Notes under the pieces: generated by a model
Database searches by the model: none
Told to the model about the DNA's origin: nothing
What the model saw: the letters and a program-made list of their open reading frames with translations, nothing else
Assembly (NCBI RefSeq): GCF_029168945.1
Contig: NC_083607.1
Coordinates: 42,083,257 to 42,147,256 of the forward strand
From: Cannabis sativa
Taxonomy: Eukaryota > Streptophyta > Magnoliopsida > Rosales > Cannabaceae
Reading direction: 5' to 3'
DNA: 64,000 nt
Program-made: the position numbers and the translations under genes
Shown: in pieces, positions 20,475 through 45,441 of the stretch
Layout of the letters: every line of letters begins with the position of its first letter
How positions within the stretch are numbered: the first letter of the stretch is position 1

Positions 20475-23400
20475 ATGCTCATGATGGACTTTAAATTCCA
20501 GAAAGCAGGTAAGCTGGGAATTGTTCACTCTGAAGAGCAAATAGTTCATAACTCCAGAAATCCTACTACTTTAAGCTTAGTTGAGAAGATAAGAGAAAGT
20601 GATTCCACTTCCTCGAGTTATACTTCACAACAAAATGAACTAGCAAGAACAACAATTAACAAACGAATAAGCAATAATGCTTTAGTCTTCGAATCATGTG
20701 TGTTAGAGAATGATAAATCCATTTGGATTCTTGATTCTGGGTCTACAAACCACGTAAGTTGTTCATTGCAATTACTTGAGAATTGGAATTATTTGAAATC
20801 CGGAGAGTTGAAACTTAAATTTGGTAATAGCGAAATGGTTTCGGTTAGAGCTAGAGGAAAAGCCAAACTCAAGTTTCAAAACAGAATTTTGGAATTAGAA
20901 AATGTCTTATACATTCCAAATTTCAGTAGAAACTTGGTTTCTGTTTCATGCTTACAATTGCAACAATACAAATTAGATTTTTCGGATTCTGGTTCTACCA
21001 TTTCTCGAAATGACATTCAGATTTGTGTTGCATCCATGGAACAGGGGCTTTATGTTCTTAGACCAGAAACACCATTTGCCCTACATAACCAACTTTTTAA
21101 AGTAGCTAAACCTAGAAACCACAAAAAGTAAAAGATCGTTGATGATAATGAAACATATCTATGGCATTTACGTTTGGGTCACATTGGCTATGACAGACTA
21201 AAGAGGCTAACCAAAGACGGTCCATTGAAAAATTTCGTCTTGGGTGAATTACCTGTTTGCGAATCTTGCCTAGAAGGAAAGATGACCAAACGTTCTTTCT
21301 CTGCAAAGGGAGAGCGTGCCAAACAACACCTAGGGTTAGTGCATTCCGATGTCTGCAGACCTTTCAATGTCAAAGCCCGAGGTGGTTATGAGTACTTTGT
21401 CACTTTCATTGACGATTACTCTAGATATGGACATATTTACCTTATGCATAAGAAATCTGAAACATTTGCAAAGTTTCAAGAATTTCATGCTTTGGCCCAA
21501 AACCAATTAGGTAAATCATTAAAGATCTTGCGAGCTGATAGGGGTGGAGAATATATGGATATGCAGTTCAAAGATCATTTAATTGAACTTGGAATTGAAT
21601 CCCAATTAACCGACCCTAGCACTCCACAGCAAAATGGAGTTGCAGAAAGGCGGAATCGCACGCTTTTGGAAATGGTTAGGTCCATGCTTAGTTTTTCAAC
21701 TCTACCAACGTCCTTCTGGGGATATGCAATTCAGATGGCAACCGACATTTTAAATGTTGTTCCATCTAAATCAATCCCTAAGACACCTTTAGAACTCTGG
21801 ATTGGTCGTACACCTAGTTTACGCCATTACAGAATCTAGGGGTGCCCTGCTCATGTCTTAAGAAAGAAAGACGGCAAACTTGAGTCACGAACTGAGGTTT
21901 GCATGTTTGTCGGTAATTCTAAAGAGACTAGAAGTGGACTATTTTATAGTCGCAATGATGATAAAGTGTTTGTTTCTACAAATGCCACTTTCCTTGAAGA
22001 TGACTGTATTAAGAATTTCAAATCACAAAGTAAAGTAGTGTTGGAGGAAATGCTTTCAGATATAAGTCCTTCCAATGTTCCGTTCTCTTCCACACGTGAA
22101 GAGAACAATCCCACTCCCTCAGTTGAACCAACTGAGAAATCTACTACTAAAGTTTCTGTTCAGAAGATCACCGCACCTCGTCGTAGTGGGAGGGTTTCAA
22201 CAAAACCTGCTCATTATGGCTTGGATGGTGAAATCAATACGGTCGTAGGTGACGATATTGATGACGATCCATTAACCTATAAACAGGCAATGGCTAGTCC
22301 GCAACGGAAACGATGGTCGGCCGGCATGGATTCAGAAATGGATTCCATGAAAAAGAACAAAGTCTGGGAATATGTAGACGCACCTGACGACTATCACCCG
22401 ATAGGATGCAAGTGGGTTTACAAGAAGAAAAGAGGAGCTGGAGGCGAAGTCGAAACTTTTAAAGCTAGACTTGTAGCCAAGGGTAATACCCAAAGAGAAG
22501 GCGTGGACTATGAGGAAACTTTTAGTCCTGTTGCCATGCTCAAATCCATCTGAATTCTTCTCTCCATAGCTGCTGCTTTCGATTATGAAATATGGCAAAT
22601 GGATGTCAAGACTGCCTTCCTTAATGGGGTACATGAAGAAACCATCTATATGGAGCAACCAGAAGGTTATGTTCTTCCTGGGCAGGAAAAGAAAGTGTGC
22701 AAATTAAACAGGTCTATCTATGGACTTAAGCAAGCTTCTCGCTCATGGAACAAAAGGTTTGATGAAATCATCAAGACCTACGGCTTTCTTCAGAATGAAG
22801 ATGAACCTTGTGTTTACCAACTCAAGGAAGACCAAATAGTAGTATTCCTGGTCCTTTGTGTTGATGACATTTTGATTATTGGAAACAATGTCAAGAGAAT
22901 GACTCACATCAAGGAATGGCTCAACACTCAATTCGATATGAAAGATTTGGGTGAAGCAGCCTATGTTCTTGGTATTCAGATTATTAGAAACCAGAAGAAC
23001 AGATCTCTTGCTCTCTCTCTCAAACAACCTACATAGACAAAGTCTTAGAGAGATTCTCCATGAACAACACCAATGGGGCAAACATGCCTTCTAGATATGG
23101 TATTCGTCTATCTAAGGAACAGTCACCGACTGATCCTCAAGAGATAGAGGACATGGCGAAAATTCCCTATGCCTCTGCAGTTGGAAGTCTAATGTATGCA
23201 ATGTTATGCACTAGACCTGACATCTGTTATGCTGTTGGAATCGTGAGCTGGTATCAGTCTAATCCAGGACATGAACATCTGGGAAAATACATCTGGGATG
23301 GTGTTTACTCTTGGGGGTGGAGCAGTGGTTTTGAGAAGTGCTAAACAAACCGCGATATTGGACTCAACTATGGAAGCTGAATACATAGCAGCAGCCGAAT

Positions 23401-23708
23401 CTGCTAAAGAACTTGTCTGGCTAAGAAAGTTCTTCACCAGCATAGGTGTTGTTCCAGGAATGGAAAAGCCTCTGGTCTTACTTTGTGATAACAATGGAGC
23501 AATAGCAAACAGTAAAGAACCTCGAAGCCACAAGAGAAGCAAACACATTGAAAGGAAGTATCACATTATCAGAGAATACGTGGCAAGAGGGGATGTACTA
23601 GTGGAGAAAGTTGACACAGAGGACAACCTAGCTGATCCATTTACCAAAGTCCTGGCCGTGACAGCCTTTGAAAAGCACCGTCAGAATTTAGGATTAATTG
23701 ATATGTAG
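20475..23708 (+). pseudogene. Copia A pol: protease, integrase, RT, RNase H (decayed)
   Basis: Ty1/copia order (integrase before RT). Aspartic protease motif DSGSTNH near 20735; GAG pre-integrase HHCC region at 21160-21290; integrase catalytic D, D, E within HSDVC, ADRGGEY and NGVAERR; RT motif CVDDIL near 22858; RNase H with MEAEY and CDNNGA motifs to 23708. The same frame runs from 20475 to about 23010 apart from three in-frame stops (21129, 21837, 22551); then a frameshift occurs at a CT repeat near 23010, and RNase H has an internal deletion near 23285 that removes its first catalytic Asp segment. Not functional. Confidence 0.88.
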
Positions 23709-23740
23709 TAATTAGTTTTATATTAGTGCAAGTGGGAGTT

Positions 23741-25625
23741 TGTTTGGTTTTATGCCCTAAATAAAACTCCATTTCAATGTAATCTATTTTATTCAACATC
23801 AATAAAGAAACAGAAGTATTTTTCATTGATTTGTGAATGTTTTGGTTCACTTTATCAATTGCTTGTCTATTTGATTTATAAATTCATCTTAAACCCTTTT
23901 CACATACTTGATCGTGTTTATTGTCCTGTCATCACATTGGAAAGTAAACATGACTATGTGAATAAAGTTTCCTAGATTTATCAGACACAGGGTTTTACTG
24001 ATATGATAATCTAGAACAAGAGTTTACTTGCATTTGGAGAAATGCTATGTTCTTTCCAGAACGTTGGTTAAAGTAAAGCTCAGGTTGGATGCATGGATTA
24101 TGCATCGGAAGTGACCGATATTGAACTTTGACTTAGATTTAATTAAACCTACCGTAAAATCTATTCAAGTCAATATCGCCAAGTTGATCCTAGATCAAAT
24201 GTTCTTGATCCTGTTATGATTAGGCGCAATCTTGAAAGGCTATTCGTGTTCTTTGATTTGTTAGTTAAGCCTACTTTTAGGTCAGGGTGATACGTACATT
24301 TTGGGAACACGGTAGTGCAATTGAGTGGGAGCGCTAGCATAAACATGGAATCTATAGCTTCTATCTGGCGAATAGTAAGCAAAGGATGATCTCCTTCGAG
24401 CTTGACCAAACGAACATAAATGGTGGAGTACTCATTTCACATAAGTTGAAATATCATTTATACGGGGTCAAGTGTTTTAAGGATAAAATACATAGTAGGG
24501 TGTTACGGTAATCTAATCCCTTTACAGTGTAGATCATTCATATAGAGGATCATTGATCACATTAGGATTATAACAATGGATAACTAATGATGCGTCTATA
24601 TGGTGGAACATATAGAGCATTCTATATACTGAGAGTGCAATTTTAAGTTCTATGCGTGGATTGAACGAAGAGTTAATAAGTTAGTGAATTTTAGTGCTAA
24701 ATTCTTGATCTACTTATAGGAAGCTCGGTTATATAGACCCATGGTCCCCGCACTAGTTGAGATAATATTGTTTGTAAGACTCATGTAATTGGTTTTCATT
24801 AATCAATTATAATTCACAAATTAGACTATGTCTATTTGTGAAATTTTCACTAAATAAGGGTGAAATTGTAAAGAAAGAGTTAATAGGGGCATATTTGTTA
24901 ATTATGATACTTTGTATGGTTCAATTAATAAATATGATAAATGACAATATTATTTAATAATTATTTATAGTTATTCAATAGTTAGAATTGACATTTAAAT
25001 GGTTGAATTAGAAAATTGGCATTTTTGAGAAAATTAAATACCAAAGTGTTAAAATTGCAAAATTACAAAAAGCAATGCCCAAATCCATCAAGCCATGGCC
25101 AGCCACTTTTGTAGGCATTTTAAACTGATATTTTCATTATTTTAATGCCAAATAATTCAAACCTAACCCTAGTGGAATGCTATAAATAGATAGTGAAGGC
25201 TTCAGGAAAATTACACTTCTGAATCAGAAAACCTGAGCCTTTCTATCTCTACCTTAGCCGCCACTCTCTCTCTCTCTTCTTCCTTAGAATTTCGAACTTA
25301 CCCTAGTGATTAGAGTAGTGCCCACACACAGCAAGCAATACCTCAATCATAGTGAGGAAGATCGTGAAGAAAGATCATCAGCAAAGGAGTTTCAGCGTCA
25401 AAGATTTAGAGAAAGAGATCCAGGTTCAGATCTTGATAATACTCTGCTACAGAAAGGATACAAGAGTTAGAGATCTGAACGGAAGGAGTCATTTAATTTC
25501 GCTGCACCCAATGTAAGGTTTCTTAACTTTATATGTGTTTAATTTCATCCTTTTAGAAAGTTCATATTTAGGGTGTTAATAAACATACTTGTGAGTAGAT
25601 CTAAGATCCTGGTAAAATAATTCCA
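23741..25625 (+). repeat. 3' LTR of copia A (right end uncertain)
   Basis: Starts TGTTTGG immediately after the purine tract AAGTGGGAG (23730-23738). It includes a TATA box (TATAAATAGA, 25181-25190). No second LTR copy is in the window, so the end is a guess between about 25625 and 25850. Confidence 0.55.
25181..25190 (+). promoter_or_regulatory. TATA box in the copia A LTR
   Basis: TATAAATAGA about 1.44 kb into the LTR; the likely U3/R promoter. Confidence 0.5.
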
Positions 25626-25849
25626 ATAAATGTAACATACTTTTGTAATAACGGTTTTGTAATTAATTGTAAAAGAATTTTATTAGCAGGGAATCCCCAT
25701 ATTATGATAGAATTTTGAATGAAAGTGTCATTTTAAATTTAACCAAGGTTTTAATTAAACCACTTTTCCCTAGATTAATAAATAAGTGATAATAAAATTG
25801 TAAAAGCACACACGTGGTGTCCCTATCTGTCAAGGCGTTACACTGTTAG

Positions 25850-26273
25850 AGTCAAAAATATATTTATAACATAATTTATATTGTTTTAATTATTGAATGT
25901 TGTTGGGTTTTCGCAAACTTTTGAAATCAAAGAATTTCGAAATAACTATCTAGCACAAATGGCTAGTCGATTGGGGGAAACTTCTAAATTGATTTTTAGA
26001 TTACTCTTGTTCACAATCTACAGCACTAAAGAAAACACACTATACTCTTGATCTTATTGACACACTTAATATAATTGCGAAGAAACAAATAATAAATGTT
26101 TATAAATATGACAAATGGGTTTCATTTTCAAACATAAATGTACTAAACAAAGCTACTTGCCAAAACGGTACTGTATGAAACATAACCAAGACAGTGCAAT
26201 TAAAATTTATAAACCATACAATTTGACATATACTTTTGAACATTATTGATAAAAGTGGTGCTAACAAAGCAAA
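25850..26273. other. Sequence downstream of the reductase gene
   Basis: AT-rich, no ORF of note. It should include the 3' untranslated region of the minus-strand reductase gene just below 26274; no clear polyadenylation site could be chosen. Confidence 0.4.
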
Positions 26274-38204
<11,931 letters not shown>

Positions 38205-38274
38205 TGCAACTCACTCTTTCACTCTTTTACCCTGTTTCTAGAAGAAGAATCAATTACTCAACCCGAATATAAAC

Positions 38275-38283
38275 TATATAAAT
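38275..38283 (-). promoter_or_regulatory. Candidate TATA box of the reductase gene
   Basis: On the minus strand TTATATAG lies about 72 bp upstream of the ATG, so the leader would be roughly 40 bp. The next 590 bp upstream are AT-rich, after which the LTR of copia E begins at 38873. Confidence 0.5.
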
Positions 38284-38872
38284 CAAATGAATGTTGCAAT
38301 TTTGAAAGAAATGTTATTATTTTCATTATTATTATTTATTTATTTAATAAATTATATAATTTGTTTAATAAGTAGTTAAAATAATAGCATGCATTGTTGG
38401 AAATACATATTAGAATTAGAAAAAATAGTCAAATAATCAACTGTCTAATTCCCAGATTGTTTGTCAAAAAAAATTAAAATAAAATTAGATGAAAAAGATT
38501 ACAACATCACAATTAACTTTAAGAACACTTAAATTCTATTTTATCCATCGCTCAGAAAATACAACCATAAGAGCTATTGCAGCAAGTTCATTCAACCTCG
38601 TTGCTTGAGCACTCAACTATTGTGTAAGGTACATAATTGCACTAATAACAATCCCTTCAGTAGCAGAAGACTAGTTATATCCAACTACTAACAGTGATTT
38701 GATGGCACGCCATAGAAGAATAAAGAAGAACTAACATCAAAACAAGACAAAACTATGTCACAAAGACAAAAATAAAACACTCAAAACCATATCATATAGA
38801 CAAAACTAATCGCAATAGCAAAAATTAAATTATAGTAGCAAAATATAATCCCAACCAAGCTGCGCCTATGAC

Positions 38873-39127
38873 TTAAAAATTGTGAAGAAAAGATGATAAA
38901 ATGAATAATGCTCAGTTGAATAGGCTGAGGTAATTGTATTACATTATATAGGCAGTGTATAGAGGATTCTAGAATATACACGTGTAGGTCTCACGGTACA
39001 ATCACAGCAATGTAATTAAAAATATCCTAACAAAATTGATTCTATAATGATTACACAAATCATGTGTTGTCCAAAAAGGTTGGAAGAGTTGGGACCACCA
39101 CCAAATTACATAAACACCCTCATTCCA
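38873..39127 (-). repeat. 3' LTR of copia E
   Basis: 255 bp, on the minus strand from TGGAATGAGG to TTTTTAA. It aligns end to end with 52901-53155. Confidence 0.8.
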
Positions 39128-41613
39128 CTAACTTTATTATTTTGACATCCCTTCTTTGTGGGGTTTTAACCACACCAAGTTTGGAAATTAGAAAATGGAA
39201 TTTATCATGCGTCAAAAATTTTGTAAGGCAGACAGCTACTTGTTCCATTGATGGGATATACCTTACTTCCAAAACTTTTGCTAATACTTTGTCTCTAATA
39301 AAATACACATCCAATTCAATGTGTTTTGTTCTAGCATGATAAACTGGGTTTGTAGCTAGAGCACTAGCTCCCATAATATCACACCATGTGATTGGTGTAG
39401 TGCTCAAGAAAAAATTGAGTTCCTGTAATAGAGCCTTAATCCACGATATCTCTGCTGCAATATCAGTAAGTGCTCTATACTCAGACTCAATACTTGATCG
39501 AGACACCACACATTGCTTCTTTGATGACCACAAAACTAAGGCCTCTCTAAGATAAACACAATAGAGTACAATTAATTTAAGAGTATTTGGACAACATGCC
39601 CAATCTGCATCAGAGAAACATGTTAAGGTAAGTATATTACTGTAAGGAATATGCAAGCCATGGTATGGTGTTTCTTTTATGTATATTAGAACCTGTTTTG
39701 CAGCACTAAGATGGACATTGGTTAGAGCTCTGAAAAATTGACTCAAGTTATTGATAGCATAACTAAAATTTGGTATGGTGTAAGTTAGATATTGCAACCA
39801 CCTATAAGGCTTTTGTATTCTGTTGTATTTGACGAAATTGAGCCATCATTAATGGAGATCCTCTTAGTAACTGCCATAAGGGTTGGACAAAGATTTAGAT
39901 ATAACATCTTTGTCCTCTTGAGTAGTTCTTAAATACACTTTGCTTCATTTAGATACATCCCAGTCTAACCTCAGTGCACTTCTATTCCCAAGAAGTAGTA
40001 AAGAGAACCAAGGTCCTTGAGGGAGAGAATTAAATTCAACTTGGTGATGAATTGCTTGAGCTTCTCAATGTTATTCCTTGTGACTATCATGTTATCTACA
40101 CATATTAGAGCAAGAATCACAAGAGATGATGACCTGTAGAAAAACAAAGATGAGTCTACCTTAGAGTTTTTAAAATTTTAGATAAGCTTGTCTAAGGCCA
40201 TACAAGGATTTAGCCAATTCACAAACGTAGTCAGGGTGTTCTTTGTCTTCAAATCAGTTTGGTTGAGTCATGATAACATCCTCCTCGAGATGGCCATTTA
40301 AAAAAGCATTTTTGATATCCAATTTCCTTACTTCCCATGATTTTGCAACTACTATGGTTAAGAAAATTCTAACCGTGGATGCTTTAATGATAGGGCAAAA
40401 ATTTTCTCCAAAATTTACACCTTACCTTTGAGTGAAACCCTTTGCTACTAACTGAGCCTTGTACCTCTGGAAAGAGCCATTTGTATTTCTTTTAATTTTG
40501 TACGCCCATCTATTATCAATCACATTCATCCCAAGTGTTCGAGGAACCAATGTATAAGCTCCATTCCTTATCAAAGCAATACGTTCATCATCCATTATTG
40601 TCTTCCATCCTTTATGGCTGAGAGCCTCTTCTAAAGACTGTGGTTCTTCATTGATAGGCTCCCACTGAGACTTACTTAAATATGTTTTAGGTTTAAAAAT
40701 ACCTACCTTGGCTCGGGTTACCATAGGGTGTGATGGTTGAATGGATTTTATAGCACCTACAACATCTGTATTTGAAGCAAGTACATTTTCAACTAGTTGA
40801 GCAGTATCACAAACATGATCTTGATCTGAGCTAGAGGGAGCATCACCAGATAAATTAGCAATTTCAAGGCGATTAATAACATGTTCATGGTCAATTATCC
40901 AATTTGTATAATGTCTGGAAGAGGATTCATGCAACAAGCATGCGAGTGATTAGAAAAGTCTAAATCTAGGGAGTTTTGTGACAGGGACGGTGGTGAAGAA
41001 GTTAATAAATCCCCCTGATAAACCTCAGAAGCATGATTTACTTGGGAAGGATTTGAAGAAATAGAGTGAGCAGTGGGAGTAAACCTACTAGGAATGAAAA
41101 TAGCACAGATGACTTGGGCTGATGAGTGTTTAAAAACCCTTACTTGAAGGGAAATTCATGCACATTAAAGATGACATGTGTAGAAATGTACAAACAACTA
41201 GTACTACTAAGAAATTTTTATCCTTTGTGATTGTCACTATAACCAAGGTTTACACATTTAATGGAATGAAACTGTAACTTATGTGTTTGATATGACCTAA
41301 GACATGAAAAATAAGCAGAGCAAAAAACCTTTAAGAATTCGTAATCTAGCAATTTCGAATACACCATTTTGAAAAGAGTTTTATTGGAAAGTATTGGTGT
41401 GGAAAGTCTATTGATAAGATAGAATGGAATTTGGAAGGCATCCTACCAATATATTTAAGGAATTCAAGTTTATGCAAGCAAATTAAGGCGCATTTCCACA
41501 ATGTGCCTATCCTTGCGCTCAGCTCGACCATTCTGAACTGAGGTATGATGGCACGAGTGATCAAAAGCAATACCATAATCTATGAAAAGTCTAGTAAAGA
41601 CTTGGTACTAATT
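39128..41613 (-). pseudogene. Copia E integrase C-terminal part, RT and RNase H
   Basis: Minus strand from the junction with element D: integrase with HHTSVQNGRAERK near 41540-41510, RT N-terminal region (40937-40422, ending KAQLVAKGFTQR), a broken RT core (40420-39800), and RNase H (39797-39120) that keeps SDADW, IESEY and the adjacent WCD motif. Integrase and RT are decayed; the RNase H stretch is open for 225 codons. Confidence 0.8.
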
Positions 41614-43824
41614 TGGAAAGCCCGCTTAGTTAATTTGGAAATTAACAGTTAATTGTGATTAATTATGAAATTATTTATAGCTATTTAAATAATTTATTAT
41701 ACTGTTATTTAGGTTATTCAGTAGCTTGCATATTTTGCATTTCCGGTGTCCGGTATTTTGGAACTCGGCGTTTGGCTCAGTAGAAATCACAACTTAGTAT
41801 GTTAGTAGTTTGGGGACGGGTTTTAGACATTGGGAATGTCGGGAATGGCCGGGAATTTAGAATTTCCCAAAAATACCCCTTTAGTATGATTTATGTGATT
41901 TTATGGTGGAGGGGCAAATTGGTCTTTTTGCCCCATTAGTATTTTATCTTTTGTGATTTTGTGAAAAGGAAAATAATGTTTATGTTAATGTTATTTGGCT
42001 GAAAGTGTTATATGCTAGGTGTCATTTAATTATTTTCATTTTACATCAAAAAAATGCTAAGTTAGAAAAATAGAATTTTCCAAAGAAAACTCTCTCTTTT
42101 CCTCTCATTTTCGGCCAAGCTTAGGGAGCAGCTAGGGCTGGATTTCTTTGTTGAATTCAAGTTATTTTAGCAAGATCAAAGTGATTTTCATTGAGGTATT
42201 TCTTGGCTTTAGTTTCTTACTTTGTTTTTCTTGAAATTTATGATGAAAATGGTTGTTGCATGCTTGAATCTTTGTGGTTGTTGCTGCTGAAATATTGTTG
42301 TTGTTTCTGAGATTTAAGTATGTTGATTTGTGATTATTTAGGTTGTTAGTAATGAGTGTTAAATTGCTTTTGCTCAAAATTGGAAATTTTAGCTCAAAAT
42401 ATGGTTTTCAAAGAGAATTGATTGAATCTGTTGCTGGGTTGTTGTTGATGTTTTTGTTTGATTTCAGAAGCTATTTCATGCATATTTGAGTAGAATTAAC
42501 TAGGTTTGAATGCATGTTTGTGGGATTTGCTCAAGTTTGAGTTTAGAACTCAAAGCTTGAGCTTTAATGGTTAATTTTGTTTCTGTGGTTTCTGGGTTAG
42601 TTTGTTGCCTTAGATTTGTTCTTTGGGGTATTTAGAGCAGGTCTGGAAGGTTTGGAACCATTTGGGTTTGATTTGGTTGAGTTAGGAATTTTTGAAAAAT
42701 TCCTGCGAGGAACCGGAATTCCGGTTGTGCAACCGGAATTCCGGATGGGTGTCCAAGAATTCCCGAACGGAATTCGGTTGGGCAACCGGATCTACTAGGT
42801 TGGGGAATTTTCAAAAACCCTAGTTTTCCTCGTTTTTATGTTTTTAGGGGTATTGCCATGCTTTTTATCGATAGGGAAACTTTTAGTTCCTAGTTTAAGT
42901 CCCCGGGAAGTGATTTAGCGTGTCACTTATAGCGTTGTGATTTTTATGGTTTAGGAGCCGATGTCCGCCACTCGCCTTCGGCCCAACAGTTGACCTAAGA
43001 CACCTGAAATCGGAATCTAGGTAAGATTAGTATAACAGTATGCATATGTAGATTACATGTTTAGCGTGCATGTAGGAAGCCTGCTAGATTACATTAGTTA
43101 TGTATATAGGCTTCGAACCATCCAACCCTGTCACGTCGGTACGAGTGGAGTATGACCAAGCGGAGTATGACCAGGTTTGACCGATCGAGCTAACATTTGG
43201 TTGGTGGTTCGGTGCTATTGACCTATCCCGTCGGTGCGGTGGAGTATGACCGACGGCGGAGTATGACCGGCTCGGCCGATCGGGAGGATATTTGTCAATA
43301 GTACCGTCCCCGTGAACGTTCAAAACTCGGTACCATGTTGGACATGGCGGTAGTGGCTCGGTACCATGTTGGACATGGCGATGGCGGGACTCGGTATCGT
43401 GTTGGACACGGCGGTTAGAATTATGTATGATATTATTATGCTTTTCTTGCGAGTACGTCGACTCACGGCTTACGTTTATGTGTAGGTAAAGGCAAGGCTA
43501 TAGGCGATGGACCGTGAGCGAGCTTATGAGATTGTACATGTCGGGGCGGTTAGGCTGGAGCGTACGATCCTCGGGACGACGAAGGCCGAATTTTTATGTG
43601 GTCGTTAGACGACCCTTATTTTTATGTAACAGTTAAACAGTTAAACTTTTTGTAAATATTTTTATAATCGGAATCCCGAGTCTTTTGTAATATGGTTTTA
43701 TAAGTTTAATTAAAAAGCAAAATTTTAATTAATCACGTTTTTCCATAAACCTCGTTGATTAGCAACGTGCTGCACAGTACGTTTAAAAATCACGTAATAC
43801 GCCTAAGGTAGTTAGGGTGTTACA
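41614..43824 (+). repeat. 5' LTR of element D
   Basis: Starts TGGAAAGC (TGTAAAGC in the 3' copy) and ends GTGTTACA. The first kilobase matches the 3' LTR closely; from about 42700 many differences appear, concentrated at CAG/CTG positions. Confidence 0.88.
43333..43410 (+). repeat. Three tandem hairpins in the 5' LTR of element D
   Basis: CCATGTTGGACATGG at 43333-43347 and 43364-43378, and CGTGTTGGACACG at 43398-43410. The third keeps pairing through matched changes on both arms. Confidence 0.8.
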
Positions 43825-43827
43825 ATT

Positions 43828-43839
43828 TGGTATCAGAGC
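43828..43839 (+). other. Primer binding site of element D
   Basis: TGGTATCAGAGC, three bases after the 5' LTR, initiator tRNA-Met type. Confidence 0.88.
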
Positions 43840-44106
43840 CGCCAGGTTGTCTTAGAAGATCGTCACGACATGTACAATCATCATCGGCAGCTAGCTCGGT
43901 TCACGGTTCAGTAAGCCTTTACTGCTTTAGTAGTTTATTTTATTCAGTTATGAAAAAGAAAAGCCTGTTAGGAAGCATGTTAGTAGCCTGATAGTAGAAT
44001 AGGCGCATGTTTCATTTTTTAATTTCCAAATTAAGCGGCATTAGTAAGCTCTCCTTGAATACGACCTGATATGCCACCTCTTAGTTTCGCAGGCGGTTCT
44101 AACTAG

Positions 44107-45441
44107 ATGGACGCCAGGCGGACTACCAGGAGTCAGGGCAACTCCGTAGGGTCGAATCAAGGTCAGGGAGCTCAGTTTCCCCCACCGGGGCGAGGCGAGA
44201 GGTCCCGGCGGGGGCTCGTGGCCGGGGTGATGAGAACCCGCCACAGTGCCCAGGCTCCCCAGGCCCGATCGGGGAGCCCCGGCGGGAGTTGCGGTTTGCG
44301 GAAATGCAAGCCCGGATCGAAGAACAAGACCTCGGGTCGGAGGTTGAGACGGCGGGGTGCTCACTGCAGGTTCTGTGCCCATAGTTCCGGTGGCACCTAC
44401 CCCTGCGCGTGCCGAGATAGTGGTGGCGGCCCATGATTGGAACCATTATATGAGCGGTTCGAAGCAAGCACCTTCGGTATTCTGGGAGGTCCGACGTGAT
44501 GAAAGCCGAGCAATGGCCGACGGTGATCACCAAAATTCGAATTTCATGGGTGTCACCGTAACGACGAGTGGTGTGCGCCACGTTTCGGTTCCTGGGAGGA
44601 CGCGTTGGTCCAGTGGGACATGGTGTCTCGGATCCATGATGTCACCACCATGACACAGGAAAGGTTCCAGAACTCTTTAATGCGAAATACTACAATGAGG
44701 CGGTCGAAGCGCCAAGAGGAAAGAGTTCGTTCACGACCCGGCGGGAGAACATGAGCGTCAGAGTATACTACTCGGTTTGATCGGTTGGCGAGGTTAGCCT
44801 CGGGAATTGTGCCGACCGACTTCGGCAAGAAGGAGAAGTATCCGGACGGGTTGAATCCCGAGATCGGGCATGATCCGATGATTACCACCGACGACGGCAC
44901 CACCTATGCTCGGATGGTGGAGAAGGCCTTTGCGAGGCGAGGCGCGGTGGGGTGTATATCGGAATCGGCCCGGTACTCGGTGAGTGGCGGAGCTCACCTA
45001 CCTCTCTGCATCGAGCATAGCGGGGAGTAGTGGTTCGGCCATTGATCGAGGAAGAGGGCACCCACCGCTTCCGTGGCTCGAGTCGAACAAGACGTTCGGG
45101 GAACCGAACGAGAGGGAGTCGTCTGGTGGTGCGAGACCCGATTCTCCTATCCCGAGTGCCCTAGTTGCAAGAGGCACCATCGGGGTGAGTGCAAAGGTCG
45201 GGGATGCTTTCATTGTGGCATGCCGGACACTTCGAGAGGGAATGTCCCCGGCTCCGACCGGAGGCACCGCGAGCTCCGGCGATACCCACTCCGGCCCGGG
45301 GTGTTCGGCTATCACGCGGGCGATGCGGATGCCGGCCCATCGGTAGTCACGGGTCGGCTTTCTATTAACAACTCGCTATATTCGATCTTTGTTTGATTAC
45401 GGGGCTACACATTCTTATGTGGCGGCCGAGTCTTTAGTAAA
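44107..45441 (+). pseudogene. Element D gag and protease start (many small indels)
   Basis: Recognisable gag peptides occur in all three frames: RRTTRSQGNSVGSNQGQ at 44113, FNAKYYNEAV-like reading near 44680, RLASGIVPTDFG near 44790, and a zinc knuckle CFHCGMP near 45210. The frame changes every few tens of bases. The lesions are mostly one-base losses or substitutions where CAG or CTG would be expected. No continuous gag can be translated. The protease region follows around 45360-45480. Confidence 0.78.

Noticed and set aside
42616..42814. Overlapping short ORFs on both strands in the LTR of element D (also at 49741-49978).
   Set aside because: LTR sequence with CCGGAATTCCGG-type repeats; ORFs differ between the two LTR copies, so not coding.
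43084..45441. Repeat-induced or deamination-type mutation as the cause of the changes in element D.
   Set aside because: The direction inferred from gag is CAG/CTG to CGG/CCG/CG plus single-base losses, the opposite of C-to-T decay.
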